Notes: generated by a model from the letters alone, not told the origin. A DNA stretch of 64,000 nucleotides from Diplodia intermedia (GCA_021495925.1 JAKEKT010000031.1:124001-188000), one strand, 5' to 3'. Numbered from the stretch's first letter, positions 1-13,203 are shown. Numbers and translations are program-made.

Positions 1-878
1 CGGAGTAGCGCTCCGCCATCAGCCCGGCAGCGGCTCCAGTGAAACTTCCGCAGAGGTGCCTGTTCGGCCGTGTTTCACAAATGTTCGGCATGGGTGCGAG
101 CGTGCGAGCCCGGTCCCGTGGGCAGCGGGCTCAGGAGCGGCTGCAGGCGTGCTCAGGAGAGCGATGCTTGTGCCGGGTTTGCGCTGTTGCACGGAACACG
201 GGCAGCGCTGGCACGCGCGGCGGGCGTGACGGCCGCGCCTCGTCTATTTCGACCGCAGCAAAGGCCGCCAGGCCATGTGTTCGCGCCCGCCAGCTGCGAG
301 GGCGCGTGTTGCGCAAGTGAAGGCGCGCGACGTGGAAGGAGCAATTTCGCGTGCTCCCTCGGCGGCACGCAGGGCGCAATTTGATTGTCAGGACAACGCG
401 CGGTGGTGAAGAACGGTCGTCGGCGGCCAAGACTGGGAGCGAGAAGGCTGGGCGGATTGGCGCGCCCTCCGGCGAGCGCCCTCACCACCTGCTGCATCAT
501 CGCTCGCCTTCTTTTCCTCAACACCACCCCCAGGCGCGCACGCCGACCACACCACCCCCTCGTCACCCACCGCCCAGACGCGCTCTCCACCGTCTGGCAA
601 CGCACAGCGCGTCCCTGCTGCCTCGCTCCCCCGCTGACCGAGGAACAAAGCCGCCCCACGGATTGCACCTGCCTGCGCCGTTGCGCGTTTCCTCCGCCGC
701 CTGGCTGCCGCACTCGAGCACCCCGGCCCCGCGTCCCCGCACCCAGACCATCGCAGCCTCCACGCAGCACCTCCCACAATTTTCCAAAATACCGTTGGCC
801 GAGCGCAAGGCGGAGGACGGGCTTGAGGGGGTGCAGGGGAGCTACGGCGACGGCGCCGACGGAGTGAAGGGGAGGAGT
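1..878. promoter_or_regulatory. Upstream region and 5' leader of MED14
   Basis: No gene is supported here. The frame of MED14 stays open upstream of its chosen ATG back to about position 351, but that extension is a Pro/His/Arg-rich low-complexity stretch typical of translated GC-rich leader DNA, and no ATG supports it. The C-rich, T-rich tract around 480-560 looks like a fungal pyrimidine-rich promoter or leader. Confidence 0.4.
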
Positions 879-3800
879 ATGCCCGGCATCGTCTCGATGG
901 ATCGAAATGGCGCGCAGGGCGCCAGCTTGGGCAAGCTGGACGACAGAGCGCTGGCCGCGTCCGCGGCGGCGCATTCCAAGCTCAATGGAGATGTTCCTCT
1001 GCCGCACGTCGATCGTCCTTCGGACATGAATGGCAAAGCCACCACGAACGGCGCAGCCTCGCTGTCGCAATCTCCGGCTGCCGACCTCTCGCAGCTGCCA
1101 CCGGAGCTGACCCACTTCACCGAATTCTACATGCCCTTTGGCAAGCTCGTGGAGAGGGTCGCACAAGAGACAAACGTGACGCTCAGCGAGCTCCTGGATA
1201 AAATGAGCAACCTGCAGATATCATCCGCTCCTGCGATGAATGGCATCAATGGACACGCCACCAATGGCGCCACACCTCAGTCCCGGGATAACGAGGAAAA
1301 GAAGACGTTGATGCTGAACTGGGCGTGGGGAGAGAGGGAGAAGTTCATCAAGCTTCTGGTGTTGTCCAAGTGGAGTCGCAGCTGTGAAGATGTGAGCAAG
1401 ATGATAGACCTGAACGCGTGGTTGACGGAGCAAATGAACCATTATGAAGAGGCGCCCAAATGGATCGGCCAATTGAAGCTCAACATGGACCCCGCAAAGG
1501 CTCCTAACCCGGATCTCAAGACTGCGCTCGAGGTGCTCAGCACCGGAAAGGCCCCTTGGATGCCAGATGTATGTTTGCTCTCCTGGAAAAGTGATGCGTA
1601 AACTGACGGGATCAGCTGGGCTACATTCCCGCCGAACCACTGACTCCACAGCAAATGCTCAAAACCGTCACCAACTTGAATGCGATCCTGGCCATCCGCA
1701 TCAATCTGCATGAAGAACTTCCGCGGCATATGAAAGACTGGTCCATTGCGAGCGGCCGCGCCACTTTCCGAGTCCCATCTGAATTCGAACTTGACGTCTC
1801 GATAGCGGACGAGGACCCCACCTCCTCATTCTTCATTGTTGACGTGCGATTTCTCTTCACACCGAAGCCAGAAGTTCCGGATGCGTGGTTTCGGGAGTGG
1901 GTGGAACCTCAAGCGAACATCGTTCTAGCCAATTCGGGCCTGAGCGGGATCTATGACTGGCTGCATGGCTTTGTACTAACGCACAAGCTCACAACGCTCA
2001 AGATGCAAGCCTATGAGCTTGCACAGACATCATGGGCCAACTCCATCCATGTGCAACAAGTTCATCGTTCGTTGACGGTGCAATACTGGACCGGTACCTC
2101 TGGGGCAAAGAGTTGGATCGAGATTGGCATCTCCAGCGGCAAATCCAAGGACGGCAAAGTATCCTGGCGTGGGCCCAGTCCGCCGCAGCTCTCGCTTCGG
2201 TGGACGCGTAAAGGTGTTCCGGTCGAAAACATCCCTATCACGATCGACTGGACCGAGCTGTCTTTGGAGAACATCTTGAAAGCCATCGTCGCCATGCATA
2301 TCAGCTTCATCTTGGAGTCGATTCGCAACCAATTATCCACCTTGTCGGAGAAGCGATCTGGCCTCTGGATGGAAAACGTTACTTCTACTGCCGAACCGGC
2401 TGACTGCTTCTTGCACTTGCGACCAGGTCGCATGTCCAAGGCGACGGAGGTGAGGATAGATCCAGTTTCGGGTGGGCTATCTCTACGGCCAGCAACCCCA
2501 TTGTCATTGCACTTGGAGAGGGACGTAAGAGACATTGCTACAGATGCCGCTTCAAAGATTGAGACATTGATCTGCAACGATCTCCGGAATCGCGTTGACA
2601 AGGAGGCCAACAATGTGGGCTGGATAAAACCGCTTCACATCAACATTCGACCCGAAGTTACAAGCGCGTCGGTGCAGCAGAAAGTAGTTGCTCAGAGCTT
2701 CTACCGCTGTCAAAACTGGCAGTCAAGATGGGTGCTGGGACTAACCGTGAATCTCGACGGAGAGAACTGGTGGCTGGTAGAGTTGTGAGTATAGCCCTCG
2801 TGATGAAAAACCCAATCACTAACTCAGGACGCAGATCCAACGAAAGCATCGGAAACAGTATCCTGGAAGTGATTCCGCTCATGGGAACCTCACCTTCTGA
2901 AAGGAAACAGCCGTTGTCCCACAAATTTCTCCGCGCCCTCGAGGAGTTCGCCAGTGCTCAGTTCACATTTGCGATTGCCGTCAAAGAGCTCACACGGATG
3001 CATGTGCCGCATGTACTCCGCATCCTCCGGAATCAAAAGAGGAAAAAGTGTCCTACAGATCGCCCTATCCCACAGATTACGCCAGCACTTTTCATCAAGA
3101 GCGGTCCTCTTCTTGGCGAGAAGGAGGGCCACAACAGTTGGGCTGGCGAGATCCTCAGGCTCCACCACAAGGGACTGGACACAAAGAGCGGTTGCATTGT
3201 TCATGCGGTCAAGGGGCAGATGTCACAAGGGCACGTGGACTTCAACTTGGTGTCTTCGCAGGCAGGAGACGTTTCCTTCAACAGCGACGGTACTTTTGAG
3301 GTCAGGTTACGAACGCCTTTTGGCGAGCCTTTCCTGGAAAAAATCATCAACCGTCTGAAACGCATCGAGCGCCTTGGCAGGATCGTCGATGTTGCTAAAG
3401 ACCAGAAACTGCACTGCTCCCAAATCAGCTTGTCGCGCGTTGTGTTCCGCTACTGTGGCAACTACAAGGCCGACATTCGCTTCCCCGAGGGCTCGCCCGT
3501 TCAGCTTTGCATCGCCCCAGACAACCCCCATCGCCGAGTTGCAGCGTTTCTCAAGAACGTGCTAAACGACCGGGATAGCAGCAAGTCATTCCCTTACTTC
3601 ATGAAGATCCTTTCACAAACCTTGCCGCTGCTTAGAGGATTTGAGTCGATGGAGAGCAGTGCGCCCGCGCCTGCCTCTCTACCTCAACCGTACATCAACC
3701 CCCGCAGCTTGGACTGGTATCGAATCTGCTATGAGAACCCCCTTACATCTTTTGATATCCGGTTACGAACACGACATGACACAATGGAATGGCACATTCA

Positions 3801-4131
3801 CGATTCGACGAACCAACAAGGTCACCCGCGCTCTCCGGACTTTGCTGCGGCGGTGAAGGACCTCCTCAAGCAAAGCGGCGACAAGTGGATAGGTGTGAGG
3901 ACTGGCATCGTTGCAAAGATCGACGGTGTGGAAGATGCACTGAAGAGATTGGATGAAGTAGTCAAGAAACACCAGAAGCCGGTTGTGGAAAGGCCAGTCG
4001 GCGGCGTCGCCTCGGCGCAACAAGCACCCGGACCTACTCAGCAGGGTAAGCCGCAGCCGCAGGGTCAAGCGAAGCTGTCGAATCAGCAGGCGGCCATCAA
4101 ACCCGATCCGGAAGTCATCATGCTGGATTGA
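879..4131 (+). CDS. MED14: Mediator complex subunit 14 (MED14/Rgr1)
   Basis: This is the scaffold subunit that joins the head, middle and tail modules of Mediator and so links gene-specific activators to RNA polymerase II in the nucleus. Three exons: 879-1568, 1616-2784 and 2835-4131, giving 1051 residues, the usual size for the fungal protein. The start ATG at 879 opens MPGIVSMDRNG, the kind of beginning seen in fungal MED14; a Ser/Asn/Gly-rich stretch follows, then the conserved N-terminal MED14 block (residues about 75-235: PPELTHFTEFYMPFGKLVER, then LNWAWGEREKFIKLLVLSKW). Intron 1 is 47 bases (GTATGT...CAG). Intron 2 is 50 bases; the acceptor at 2834 is preferred over the AG at 2827 because only it keeps frame, and CACTAAC at 2817-2823 fits as branch site. 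The C terminus is Gln/Pro-rich and ends MLD. Family recognition is from memory of conserved motifs, not from a search. Confidence 0.93.
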
Positions 4132-5642
4132 AGGAGGAAAGGTCTTAACGTTTCTATGACTCTTTGTCAGTATGCTTTTTCTTATGATGCGAGAGATGTT
4201 ACGAGCCAAGGCTTGGAGAGGAAAGGTTTCATAGAAGGATTCGGGAATCTTTCATTCTTCCATCTCTGCCCCCGAAGGCTGCTTGATCGTGTTTCGGAAA
4301 AAGGTGGCAATCGGCTTCGGCGGTATCTTGGATGGCTTCTTTCACGTTCTCGTCAATGCTTAGCTACACCTCTCTGCTGCTTTATTGATACCCGGCGTTT
4401 TCCTCTCCTCAAGCGTGGCCGGCTTCCCCTTTTCTTCTTCTTCCCCTCGATAATTCTAGTTCCTTTCTGCCCCCCATGCTCTTCTATCAAGCCTGGGACG
4501 GCGTGCAATGCATGCCCCAGCTTTTATTTCCAACGACCCATTTCGTTTGCTGCAAGAGAAAGTGCGTACACCCCGAGAAATGCCCCTCTGTTTTTTTTTT
4601 TTTCTCTTCAACGATATGGCTGGCTGCGAAGGCCCGCTCTCCCTCACGTGATCGCGGCGACCATGTCAGGCTGAACAGAGACGGCGGAAGCCCAATAGTC
4701 TCTGCGATGTCTTTTTCCGCGGTAGCAAGACTGCCCTCTCATCTCTCTCTTCCGAAGTGTTTGATTCTTGTGCGAGGTTGGCGATGTGGCACTCAGCCCT
4801 CTGGGCCGATTCCTACTATTACTTCTTTCTCTCCGTCTGCATTATTCGGCTACGGATTATCTTGTGTGGCTGGTTGTCTCCTTTCGACGTGGTGCGAGTC
4901 GGTTCAGATTGCGTATAAAGACGATTGGATTCTAGGCTTTGCCGTATGATCGGGCGACTTTCTTGGGAAGGGCAAGAAGGCGATTCTTCATCTCCATCTC
5001 CCTTTTCAAACTGTGGAGGACAGGTTGCGGGAGGCAGGAGGGACCATGGCAGGGGGCAATGGGTGGAAAATGGATACCAAGGAGTACGGCGGTCTCCGCG
5101 TTGTGCAGCAGCAGAGAGATGAATAAACAAAATGAAAATAGCTCGTGCAAGACTGCAGTGGCCTTGCAGCGGATGGATGGGCGTCGGGGATGGGAGTGTG
5201 GTGTTGTCCGGCCGTACGCGCAACCCGCCGTCTCCACAGTGTGCGTTGTTGTCGTGGTGAAACACGGGCTTGAAGCCGGGTGGGGCGGGGAGGCGATAAG
5301 GTCGATGAGGCGCGCGGTCCCATGCAGCGGATCGTGCCCATCTTGCCGCAGTGGAGTCGGCGGTGCGGACGGCGGAGCCACTGGTGCGGACGGCAGCGCG
5401 GTATCAAGAGCGCAGGCGCAGAGACGGCAGCGAAACGGCCGCCGTTTCTCCAGATTCCGCCATCGCCCCTTCACCGCCTGCTGCGTCGCTGCGTCTGCAT
5501 CTGCACCGCTGCGCTGCGCTGCTGCACCCCGCTCCGCATCCAGCAGGACGCTGTGTCCCTCTGCCCGTACAACGTCGTGCTGCCGCCTTGGGCTAGCGTC
5601 CGCCATCTCAGCTTGACGAGCCGGGGTTGTCAGCAAGCAACC
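4132..5642. other. MED14-YVC1 intergenic region
   Basis: No gene is supported. The first part is T-rich and probably the MED14 3' UTR and terminator (T-runs near 4430-4445 and 4590-4603). From about 5150 the sequence becomes GC-rich with CAG/CTGC clusters and leads to the channel gene. Open frames here on both strands are compositional. Confidence 0.5.
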
Positions 5643-8161
5643 ATGCCTCTGACCCGCCACTTCACCATGCCGGTCTCGCGCCCGCAGCCGCAGCCGCGCA
5701 CCGCCAGCCGCCTGAGCACCGCCCTCGCCGCGCTGCGCCAGCAGGAGGAGCAGGAGAGCCTGCTGGGCGGCGAGGACGAGGAGGAGCGCTACGGGCCCCA
5801 GGAACGCGCCGACGCCGAGGGCAGCGAGGAGATTTTCGCCGCCGACCCGCACAAGGACCTGCCCGTCTACCGCACCATCCACCGGTATGAGTCAATCCTC
5901 GCGTGTCCGCACGCCATCTGGCTGACCGCTGCCGTCCAGCATCCGCCGCTTGATCCTCGCGAGCATAGGTGCGTTCTGGTGCTTGGAGTCGTGGTCCAAC
6001 CCCCGCTGACTTTGATACCCGATAAGACGATCCCTACACCTCCGCCGCCTTGCGTGACCCGCGCATGAACGCCCTGATTGTGCGACCTCTTGTTGACCGC
6101 CTCTACGACCCCAAGGACTGCTCTGTTGGTAAGTCTGCGTTCCTCGTCCCAACGCATTCCTCGCTGCTAATACCGGTTCGCAGTTTATTGTCTGCTCGTC
6201 AACCGGGTGCAGTTCCTTCACGAACAGAATTATCACAAGCACCTTCATCAAACCGTCAACGGAACACGTGCTATTCTCTGCGAGATCGTAGCCAGCAAGA
6301 TCCTGCGTCGTTTTGATGAAGAGCACCCTGGTCGCCCCGGCCTGTTGTTGCTATCTAACATCCTCGTCGCTGGATTCGATCCTTTCCAAAATGCCCCCGA
6401 CGAGGTCATGGAGGAGAGTGGGAATGTCTTTGACTGGCTTCTGCAAGAGCGCGGAGGCTACGAGGGCAAGTTCACCGCCTTGGAAATCGCCATCCTCTCC
6501 GAGAGCAAGCATTTCTTGAGCGGCGCAGCCTGCAGCAAAGTTGTCGACGCTGTGTACCGTGGACGCGTTGTTTACACGCCCATTGCCTTCATCGACATTA
6601 TTCCCGACCATTACAAGCACAAGCCCGTCCGGCTGTACAATCCACGCCGGGCACCGATTCTCAACCACTACCGCTTGATAGTCCCGCGCACCAGAAACGT
6701 CATCGACATCTGCCAGTTTCTCCTCCTCATAGCCCTCTACGCAGTAACCATGACTAATCGGGACCACACGCAATGGACCTTGTACGAACTGCTATTCGCC
6801 GTCTATGCAGCCGGCTGGTGCCTTGATGAGTCGGCAACCATTCTAGAGCACGGCTGGAAGGTGTACTCGCAGAACCTATGGTCTTTCCTGGACATCACGT
6901 TTGTCATCATCTACGTGGCCTACATCTCTCTCCGCCTGCACGGCTGGAGGAACGACGACCTGGAGCTCGGACGGCAGGCTCTGGACATACTTTCGGTGGC
7001 GGCGCCCATCCTCTTGCCACGGCTGGCCTTCAACATGATGCCGGAGAACATGCTCATGATCTCGCTCCGAGCCATGATGGGCCACTTTGTGTTGCTCACA
7101 CTGATCGCAGTCTGGCTCTTTGCTGGCTTCCTCTTGGCATTGAGGTGGCTCAGCTTCGGACAGGTCGGCCCTGACGGCGACCCGGCTGACCTGCCCGACC
7201 CAATTACCATAGCAAAGTGGATGCTGTACATCTGGTTCGGACTCGACGCCACCGGAGTCCAAGAAGCTCCAACGTTCCACCTGATTCTGGGCCCCGCTCT
7301 GATGGTCACCTTCGCCTTCCTTGGAAACACGCTCTTCCTGACCATCCTCGTCGCCATTCTTAGCGACACCTTCTCCAAAGTCGCGAACGACGCGAACGCG
7401 GAGATCCAATTCAGGCGGGCAGTGCTGACGTTTGAGGGGGTCAAGAGCGACGCGCTATTCGCCTACCGGCCGCCGTTCAACGTGCTTGCGCTCCTTATCC
7501 TGGTGCCGCTCAAATTTGTCGTGTCGGCGAGGTGGTTCCACAAGATCAACGTCGCAGCGGTCCGCATCCTCAATGCGCCCATACTGCTCGCCATCACGCT
7601 CTACGAGCGCCGGAACCTGTGGAGGTCCAAGCGGCGCATGCTCGGGGCAATGAACAAGAGGCGGAAGTTCACCATCTGGAACTGGTCGCGCTTCAGCGTG
7701 CACGGAGACATCCAGGCGTGCTTTGAGACGGATGTACCGAAGAGCATACTGGATGACATTGTCCAGCAGGATGAAATTGACGAGGATATCGCTTGGGGCA
7801 ACGGACATGGGCTGGCGGGCGCCTTCAGAGGCAGGGAGCCGAGTCCACAGGTAAGTCCTCAAACGGAGATTAGGCGAAGGAGGTTTTCAAGCATCATGAA
7901 TATCGACGGGTAGCAAAAGCGCGAGGGTCTAGAACGGGGGCGGCACCCGATGGCTTGTCAACCGCTGCCGGTTCCCTGGCGTCTCAGAGTCTGTTTGAAG
8001 GGTTGGGCAGAGCCCAAGTGCCGGCCGTCCGGCCGATTGACTTTACTGGCCTCGACACCATGCTAGCACATTACCGCAGAAATGGAAAAAAGCATCTCTT
8101 CAGACGACACTCCTTTGATGGCCCAGTCGTTCCAAATAACGCTCCCTCCGTTGCAGCCTGA
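5643..8161 (+). CDS. YVC1: Vacuolar TRP-type cation channel (Yvc1 family)
   Basis: Yvc1 releases calcium from the vacuole in response to stretch and calcium. Exons: 5643-5884, 5940-5968 (29 bases), 6027-6128, then 6184 to about 7850. The joined N-terminal part reads IDDPYTSAALRDPRMNALIV and RPLVDRLYDPKDCSVVYCLL across three junctions, the hallmark of the fungal Yvc1 linker domain. Hydrophobic helices follow: VIDICQFLLLIALYAV, LYELLFAVYAAGW, LWSFLDITFVIIYVAYISL, MMGHFVLLTLIAVWLFAGFL, a pore stretch around TIAKWMLYIWFGLD and a last helix VTFAFLGNTLFLTILVAILS. A consensus donor GTAAGT begins at 7851. With acceptor 7987 (137-base intron) the protein would be about 737 residues ending at 8161; if the intron is kept, the frame ends at 7913. 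A frame-compatible AG at 7873 would leave a 23-base intron. The end is therefore unsettled; the rest is firm. Confidence 0.9.
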
Positions 8162-9231
8162 CTCAATCGATTGTCGCCGTCTCAGAAGCTGCAGGTTTTT
8201 TCTTTCATTTGTTCTTATGCACATCGGCGCCATGAGATAGCTCTCGCCGGGCGAATCGCAACGGTTGAAGGCTATCCTGCCTCGTTCTGGGGAAGATCCG
8301 CCCCCGCCAACCACGGCGCCGGGCCCAGCGACAAGCTTGCGCTGCATGTTCATGATTCAACCGCAGCAGGAATGATGATGAATTGTCATCAAAAGGACGC
8401 GCCATCGAGATAGAGCTAGGTAGGCTTCCTTGGTCGGCCCGTTCGACCCCCCGCCCGCCCTACCTTGCAGTAGGCTGTCTCGACTTCTTCTCGTTGTTGG
8501 GAGGGGCAGGTGGGTGGCAGGTATACTTCCTTGGTTCCCTTTCCTTAATTTGCGAGGACGTTGGGAAGTTTGAGAGCGGCGGTCGATCGGTTCCGTCTAC
8601 GTTTGTCTTGCAGTTCCCGCGAGGGAAGGGCGGCCGATTTGCCATGGAATCTCCCGCTTCCCCATTCACAGCCCATCATGAAGATCGTACACTAATGCGG
8701 GGGAGGCATGAGCTTCCGAGCTGAAGAGACGGACCCCTGTCAGGGTACAACGAAGAACGTGCGCATATAGCGTGCGCGTCACCTATCCCACGGGTCAGAG
8801 AAATCATGATTTCTGAGACCATATGGTATGATGTTAGGAGGAGAAGCGAAAAGAGGGCGCTTTCCCATCCCTGCTCGGGCGCCAACTCGTTTCATCGAGC
8901 AGGTAGTTCAGTGCCCATTGCCCCCCCCCCCCTCACGCCTGAACGATTGGCTATTGCTGCGTGGCCCGGAATTGCTCTTCGTCCAGATGCCGGCAGGGTC
9001 GACGGAAGACGATGGCTGGGGGGGCCATGCGTTTGAGCCTGTGACCCGATCCGATCGGGACTGGGCTCGCACCATGCCCGTCCTCCTTCCCTCCGTCGTC
9101 GTCGTCGAGAGACAGGAAGAGGTACAGCGCCCGCCCGGAGGCGGCAAGGCGCGAAAGCCTATTTCTGCATGTAGGACCCCCGTCTCTTCCATCCTGCCGG
9201 CCATGGCTTGTTGAAACGGCGGTGCCACCTC

Positions 9232-9270
9232 GCAAAAAAAAAAAAACACATGCTTCGATTTTTTTTTTGC
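9232..9270. repeat. A-run/T-run inverted repeat
   Basis: GC followed by 13 A (9234-9246), a 12-base spacer, then 10 T (9259-9268) followed by GC. The arms could pair as a hairpin. It may equally be two unrelated homopolymers. Confidence 0.6.
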
Positions 9271-9971
9271 TCCACGGTAATGCATACTTGCCCGCATGCG
9301 AATGCAATGCACGCCGCGTGTACCCTTCTTCTCAACATCCCCGCACATCATCATCTGCCTTTTGGCTTTTCCATATGCCGATGGGATGTGTGAGCGAGCC
9401 CAGCCATCTCGTTAGCGCGGGGCGACGTCGGTTGCTCCGGCTTGCGGACCTTCCCTTCCACGCCCTGTCTCATCACCACCATCGTCGGGATTCTTTCCCC
9501 CAGTCTCTTCCGCATCGATTGGGGGGGAAGAATTACAGGGGGGAGCTCAGCACCCCTCCGCCATGATTTTCGTGGTCGTCGCCCCCACTGCCCCCCCTCT
9601 CCACCTTTTTCCCCCTTCGCCTTCCCACGTCTTTTTTCTCTCTCTCTTGTGTTTCTCGGCGCATACGCAATAATGCCTGATGACTGCCACCTGCCAAGAG
9701 TCCTGCTGGGGTCTCCACTGATCGCCGGGGGCTGCTCCGCTGGATCTTGGCGTCGGCTGGGCATCTTGTTGTTGGGTTTTCGATCACTCCCGATCTCTCT
9801 TTCCCCGTCTCTCTCTTTTTGCCGGTCAACGAAGTCTTTTGGACTTCCTTCGTGGCTGATGGTAACGAGGTGTTGTTGCGCTGGCATCGGAGCTCATGAT
9901 GGCCGTGCACTGCTACATACCACCATCACTCCCCACTTCTTTCTCTCCAAGCGTGGCGTCATTTTCACATG

Positions 9972-10009
9972 CGTCATCGTCGTCGTCGTCGTCGTCGTCG
10001 TTGTTGTTG
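9972..10009. repeat. GTC/GTT trinucleotide microsatellite
   Basis: About seven near-perfect GTC units followed by three GTT units, in non-coding sequence. Confidence 0.85.
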
Positions 10010-13000
10010 ATGATCATTCCGTCTCCGTGCCCGACCGTACCTGAAAAGATGGGGCTGTGTCTCGTACGCGTGCTTGTCCTTTTATAGAAGTACGTGGAGT
10101 GAGGCTGGCGGGAGGGCCGGGGCGCAGTCAAGATGGTGTGGTGGTACGCGTAGTGGTGAGGAGAGAAAGAGAGGGGAATACGACGAGGGCAGGCAAAGCC
10201 GATCGTCCCATCATGGCACAACCGTCGGACGTCCCTCTCCCGCTGGAGCGATCGTTCTCGTGTACTGCCCTTCATCGTTTTTTTCTCTCCTTTGCATGCC
10301 CTTTCTCCGTCTCCGGTGGCTGGTGCCTGGCCAGCTGCTCAGCCCGCTGGGCTGTGCAAAAAAAGAAACACATCATGATGAGAGGGAGACGCACGAATCT
10401 GTCTCCTTTCGGGCATGTCTTCGAGGATCTCATGCGTCTTTTCGGTCTCCACATAATTGATGCTGTTTTTACACCGTCTTCTCCCTCTCTCAGTATTTTC
10501 GTTGTCGGTTTGACTCGCCGTCGTGGCGATGCAAGATGGGAACCCAACCGTTGCCCGTGCGTGGATCATGTGAGGCCTAGTCAAGAGTTGGAGAGGCCAT
10601 TGCTTGTTTTGGCCTTTCGTCGCGTCCACTTGGCAGGGGCAAACGAGGTTCGAAAAGAAAATGAGGCGGGGAGGGTCGATAGGCACCGTTTGGTGTTCAC
10701 TTGGAAGTACCATGGCCAAGTGACAGGTTGTCGAAGGCGGAGGGAGTGATGCTCTTGGAGAAAGAAGCGTGGGGGCCGAAGAAGTGTTGTCTGTATCGTG
10801 TAGGAAAAGCATTGTTCTCTCACTTCCAGATCTTGAAATGCCTTTCTTTCTTCTCGTGGCCATGGCTTGCTGAACGGAGTCGATGATGATATTGCTTCTT
10901 CTCTTCACTCTAGTGTTATTTTCTTGTCCTTCCATCAAGTGGTTGGCTATCGCTCTGCATGGAATAAGCTCTCGAATCCTGTAGACAGTTCAAGTCCTTG
11001 TTCTCACTGCTCCATTGGTCAACTCTCCCAGCAACGAACGAACACACTAAAGACAGGCGGTGGAGGTGATGCAGGCCTGACTCGAGCAGCCTCCCCCGCT
11101 TGACGACAGCCACGTGCAGCCGGTTCCCTTTCTTGGATAAGAGAAGCGAGCGATGATCAAGCTTTACGGTGGTCATGTTGCCATGTCCGAGCCTCCAGTC
11201 ATGACAGAGGAAGGCGTGATGAGCGACGCGGGCGGGAGGAAAGTCTGACTTGCGTCAATCATCCGTATACATTGCCCCTTCCCGACGCTGTGGGTGGGTT
11301 GTTGCAAAAAGCGAGATACGGACTTTCTTTTTCGCCTTCGATTTCCCGTGCTGCTGGACTCTATGCGAGAGCGGGGTTCGCTTGGAAGTTGATGGGCGTG
11401 GAGCGAATCTATCATTTTGTTTCGTATTGGCGATTGGACAATGGCACAGTGGGGTCGAGTTGGTGCATGTCAGAGCTAGTGGAGCAAGGGTGGAGAATAT
11501 TGGCACGGCGAGATACAGAGATCCGATGTGCGTATTCGTACCGTCGTATCGTTCTGCTCAGTCGCGGTCCGCGGAACCGCGACGAATGCCTTAGTTTCCG
11601 CCTTCATTGACGGGAAGAAGCGAGTGGCTAGGCTGGAGTGGGCGGCGTGGCCTGGCATTTGCTACCAAAGAGCAAGGCACAGCAATTGTCATCATCATCG
11701 CTAGCTGCATCCTTACGAACCAGACGCGCTCGGGGTTCATCAGCGCCGAGCGCAGTTTCGGTGCCCGCGCACCGACCGGGTCGGACTCCCTATCTCTCTC
11801 TCTGGTCCCGCCATGGTTCTCATCAGCCAGGGCCCGCCAAGACGCTGGGCAAAGAGGAGCGGAAATCCGCGTTGCCAATGCTCAGGAAAGCGCGATGCCA
11901 ATGCTAATGAAAGCGCGGGGTTGGCGAGTGCCCTTTGCGGCCTCAGCATAGCCACACTGCCGGCCCACTTCGCCCGCACGTGGCGCACGCGTGAGTGATT
12001 TCTGGACATGGCAGCACCGACGATGGACGGAGTAGTCATCAGCCGTGTCAGCCGTTTCCGTTGCCCCTCCCGTGCATGGACGGCGCAAACGGGGGAAACA
12101 TCGATGCGTCCGCGCAGATGACGCAGCAGACGAGCCGTCTTACCAAGCCAAAGTCAGGCACGCCGCGCAGCCGTGGCTTTCGTCGCTCGTCGCACCACTG
12201 CCACTGCTGCTGGAATGGTGCCCAAGGAGTTGTGCATTTGCACAAAACAGGGCCCCTGCCTAGCGCCGACACAAAGGCGAGGAAGGTGCTGACCAGCCCG
12301 GTGCCGCTTCGTCGGGTCCGGCGAGCAGGGCCCTCCCTGCCTCGCCCTCCATCGCCCACATTCCTTCCAGAAGCCTCAAGCGTTTTCGGCGTTTCTGACA
12401 AAGCGCCCTGGACCCTGGATAGGTAATCATATCACCTCAGCCCAAGAGCTGCCGTATCCGATCCGAAGCCCGTGATGCAATGCGAGTGCCGTCTGTTGCC
12501 TCACGCTCTTGTTTCATCGCCGCGCTGGGAATCAGAGCAGGCGCGCGGGAATCGGACGACGTGCGGGCACGGGCGCAATGAAGTAGGGCGAGCGAGAGAG
12601 TCGTGGCGAAACCCAAGGGTCCTGGTAGGGCGGTGGTTGGGCTTGCCACGCTCCCCGTGCATCCAAGCCTAGCCGTTGTATGTTGGAGCAATGCACCCGA
12701 GCTTGAAGCCAACGCGAGGTGGAGGAAAAGGGGTCGCAGCCTGCGCTCTCGCTTTTTTTTTTCTTTTTCTTTTTTTAGGGAGACAGCGCAAGGAAGAGAT
12801 GGAGACAAGGCGTGGTCGGCGTTCAGGCAAGGGAGCGTTCGCCGGCTAACTTCCCGCAGTTGCCACTTCGCCGACTACTTCGCTGACTACTTCGCTGTGG
12901 GAGCCAAGTCTTGCTGGCTTTTGGCTAGTAGCTAGCATCAACGCTTGCCACGTGCTACTCCTTGGCTGCTTCGTCGAGTGCGACAGTAGACAGCCTAAAC

Positions 13001-13203
13001 CGCACGGGCTGCACACGATATTGATGCATACGTACAGGTTCACAGCTCACATCTGCATCCAGACATCTATTCCAGCTGCCCGCGTACGAGGGCTCATCTA
13101 CGTCTGCACATGTGCTTCTACTGCCCACGTATCCTCTGCGACCACTGTGGTCGTATGACGTAGTGACGCGAAACCTCAGCCAGAGCTCCAGCAAGCAGCA
13201 ACC

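Noticed and set aside
153..1166. 337-codon minus-strand frame over the MED14 start
   Set aside because: Arg/Gly-rich, overlaps conserved MED14 codons, no domain.
12749..12778. Pyrimidine tract similar to the one at 48039-48059
   Set aside because: Both are T-runs broken by single C; similarity is expected for low-complexity DNA and is no evidence of a dispersed repeat.
12867..12898. Short tandem of CGACTACTTCGCTGACTACT type
   Set aside because: Only about two copies of a 14-base unit; too short to call an element.
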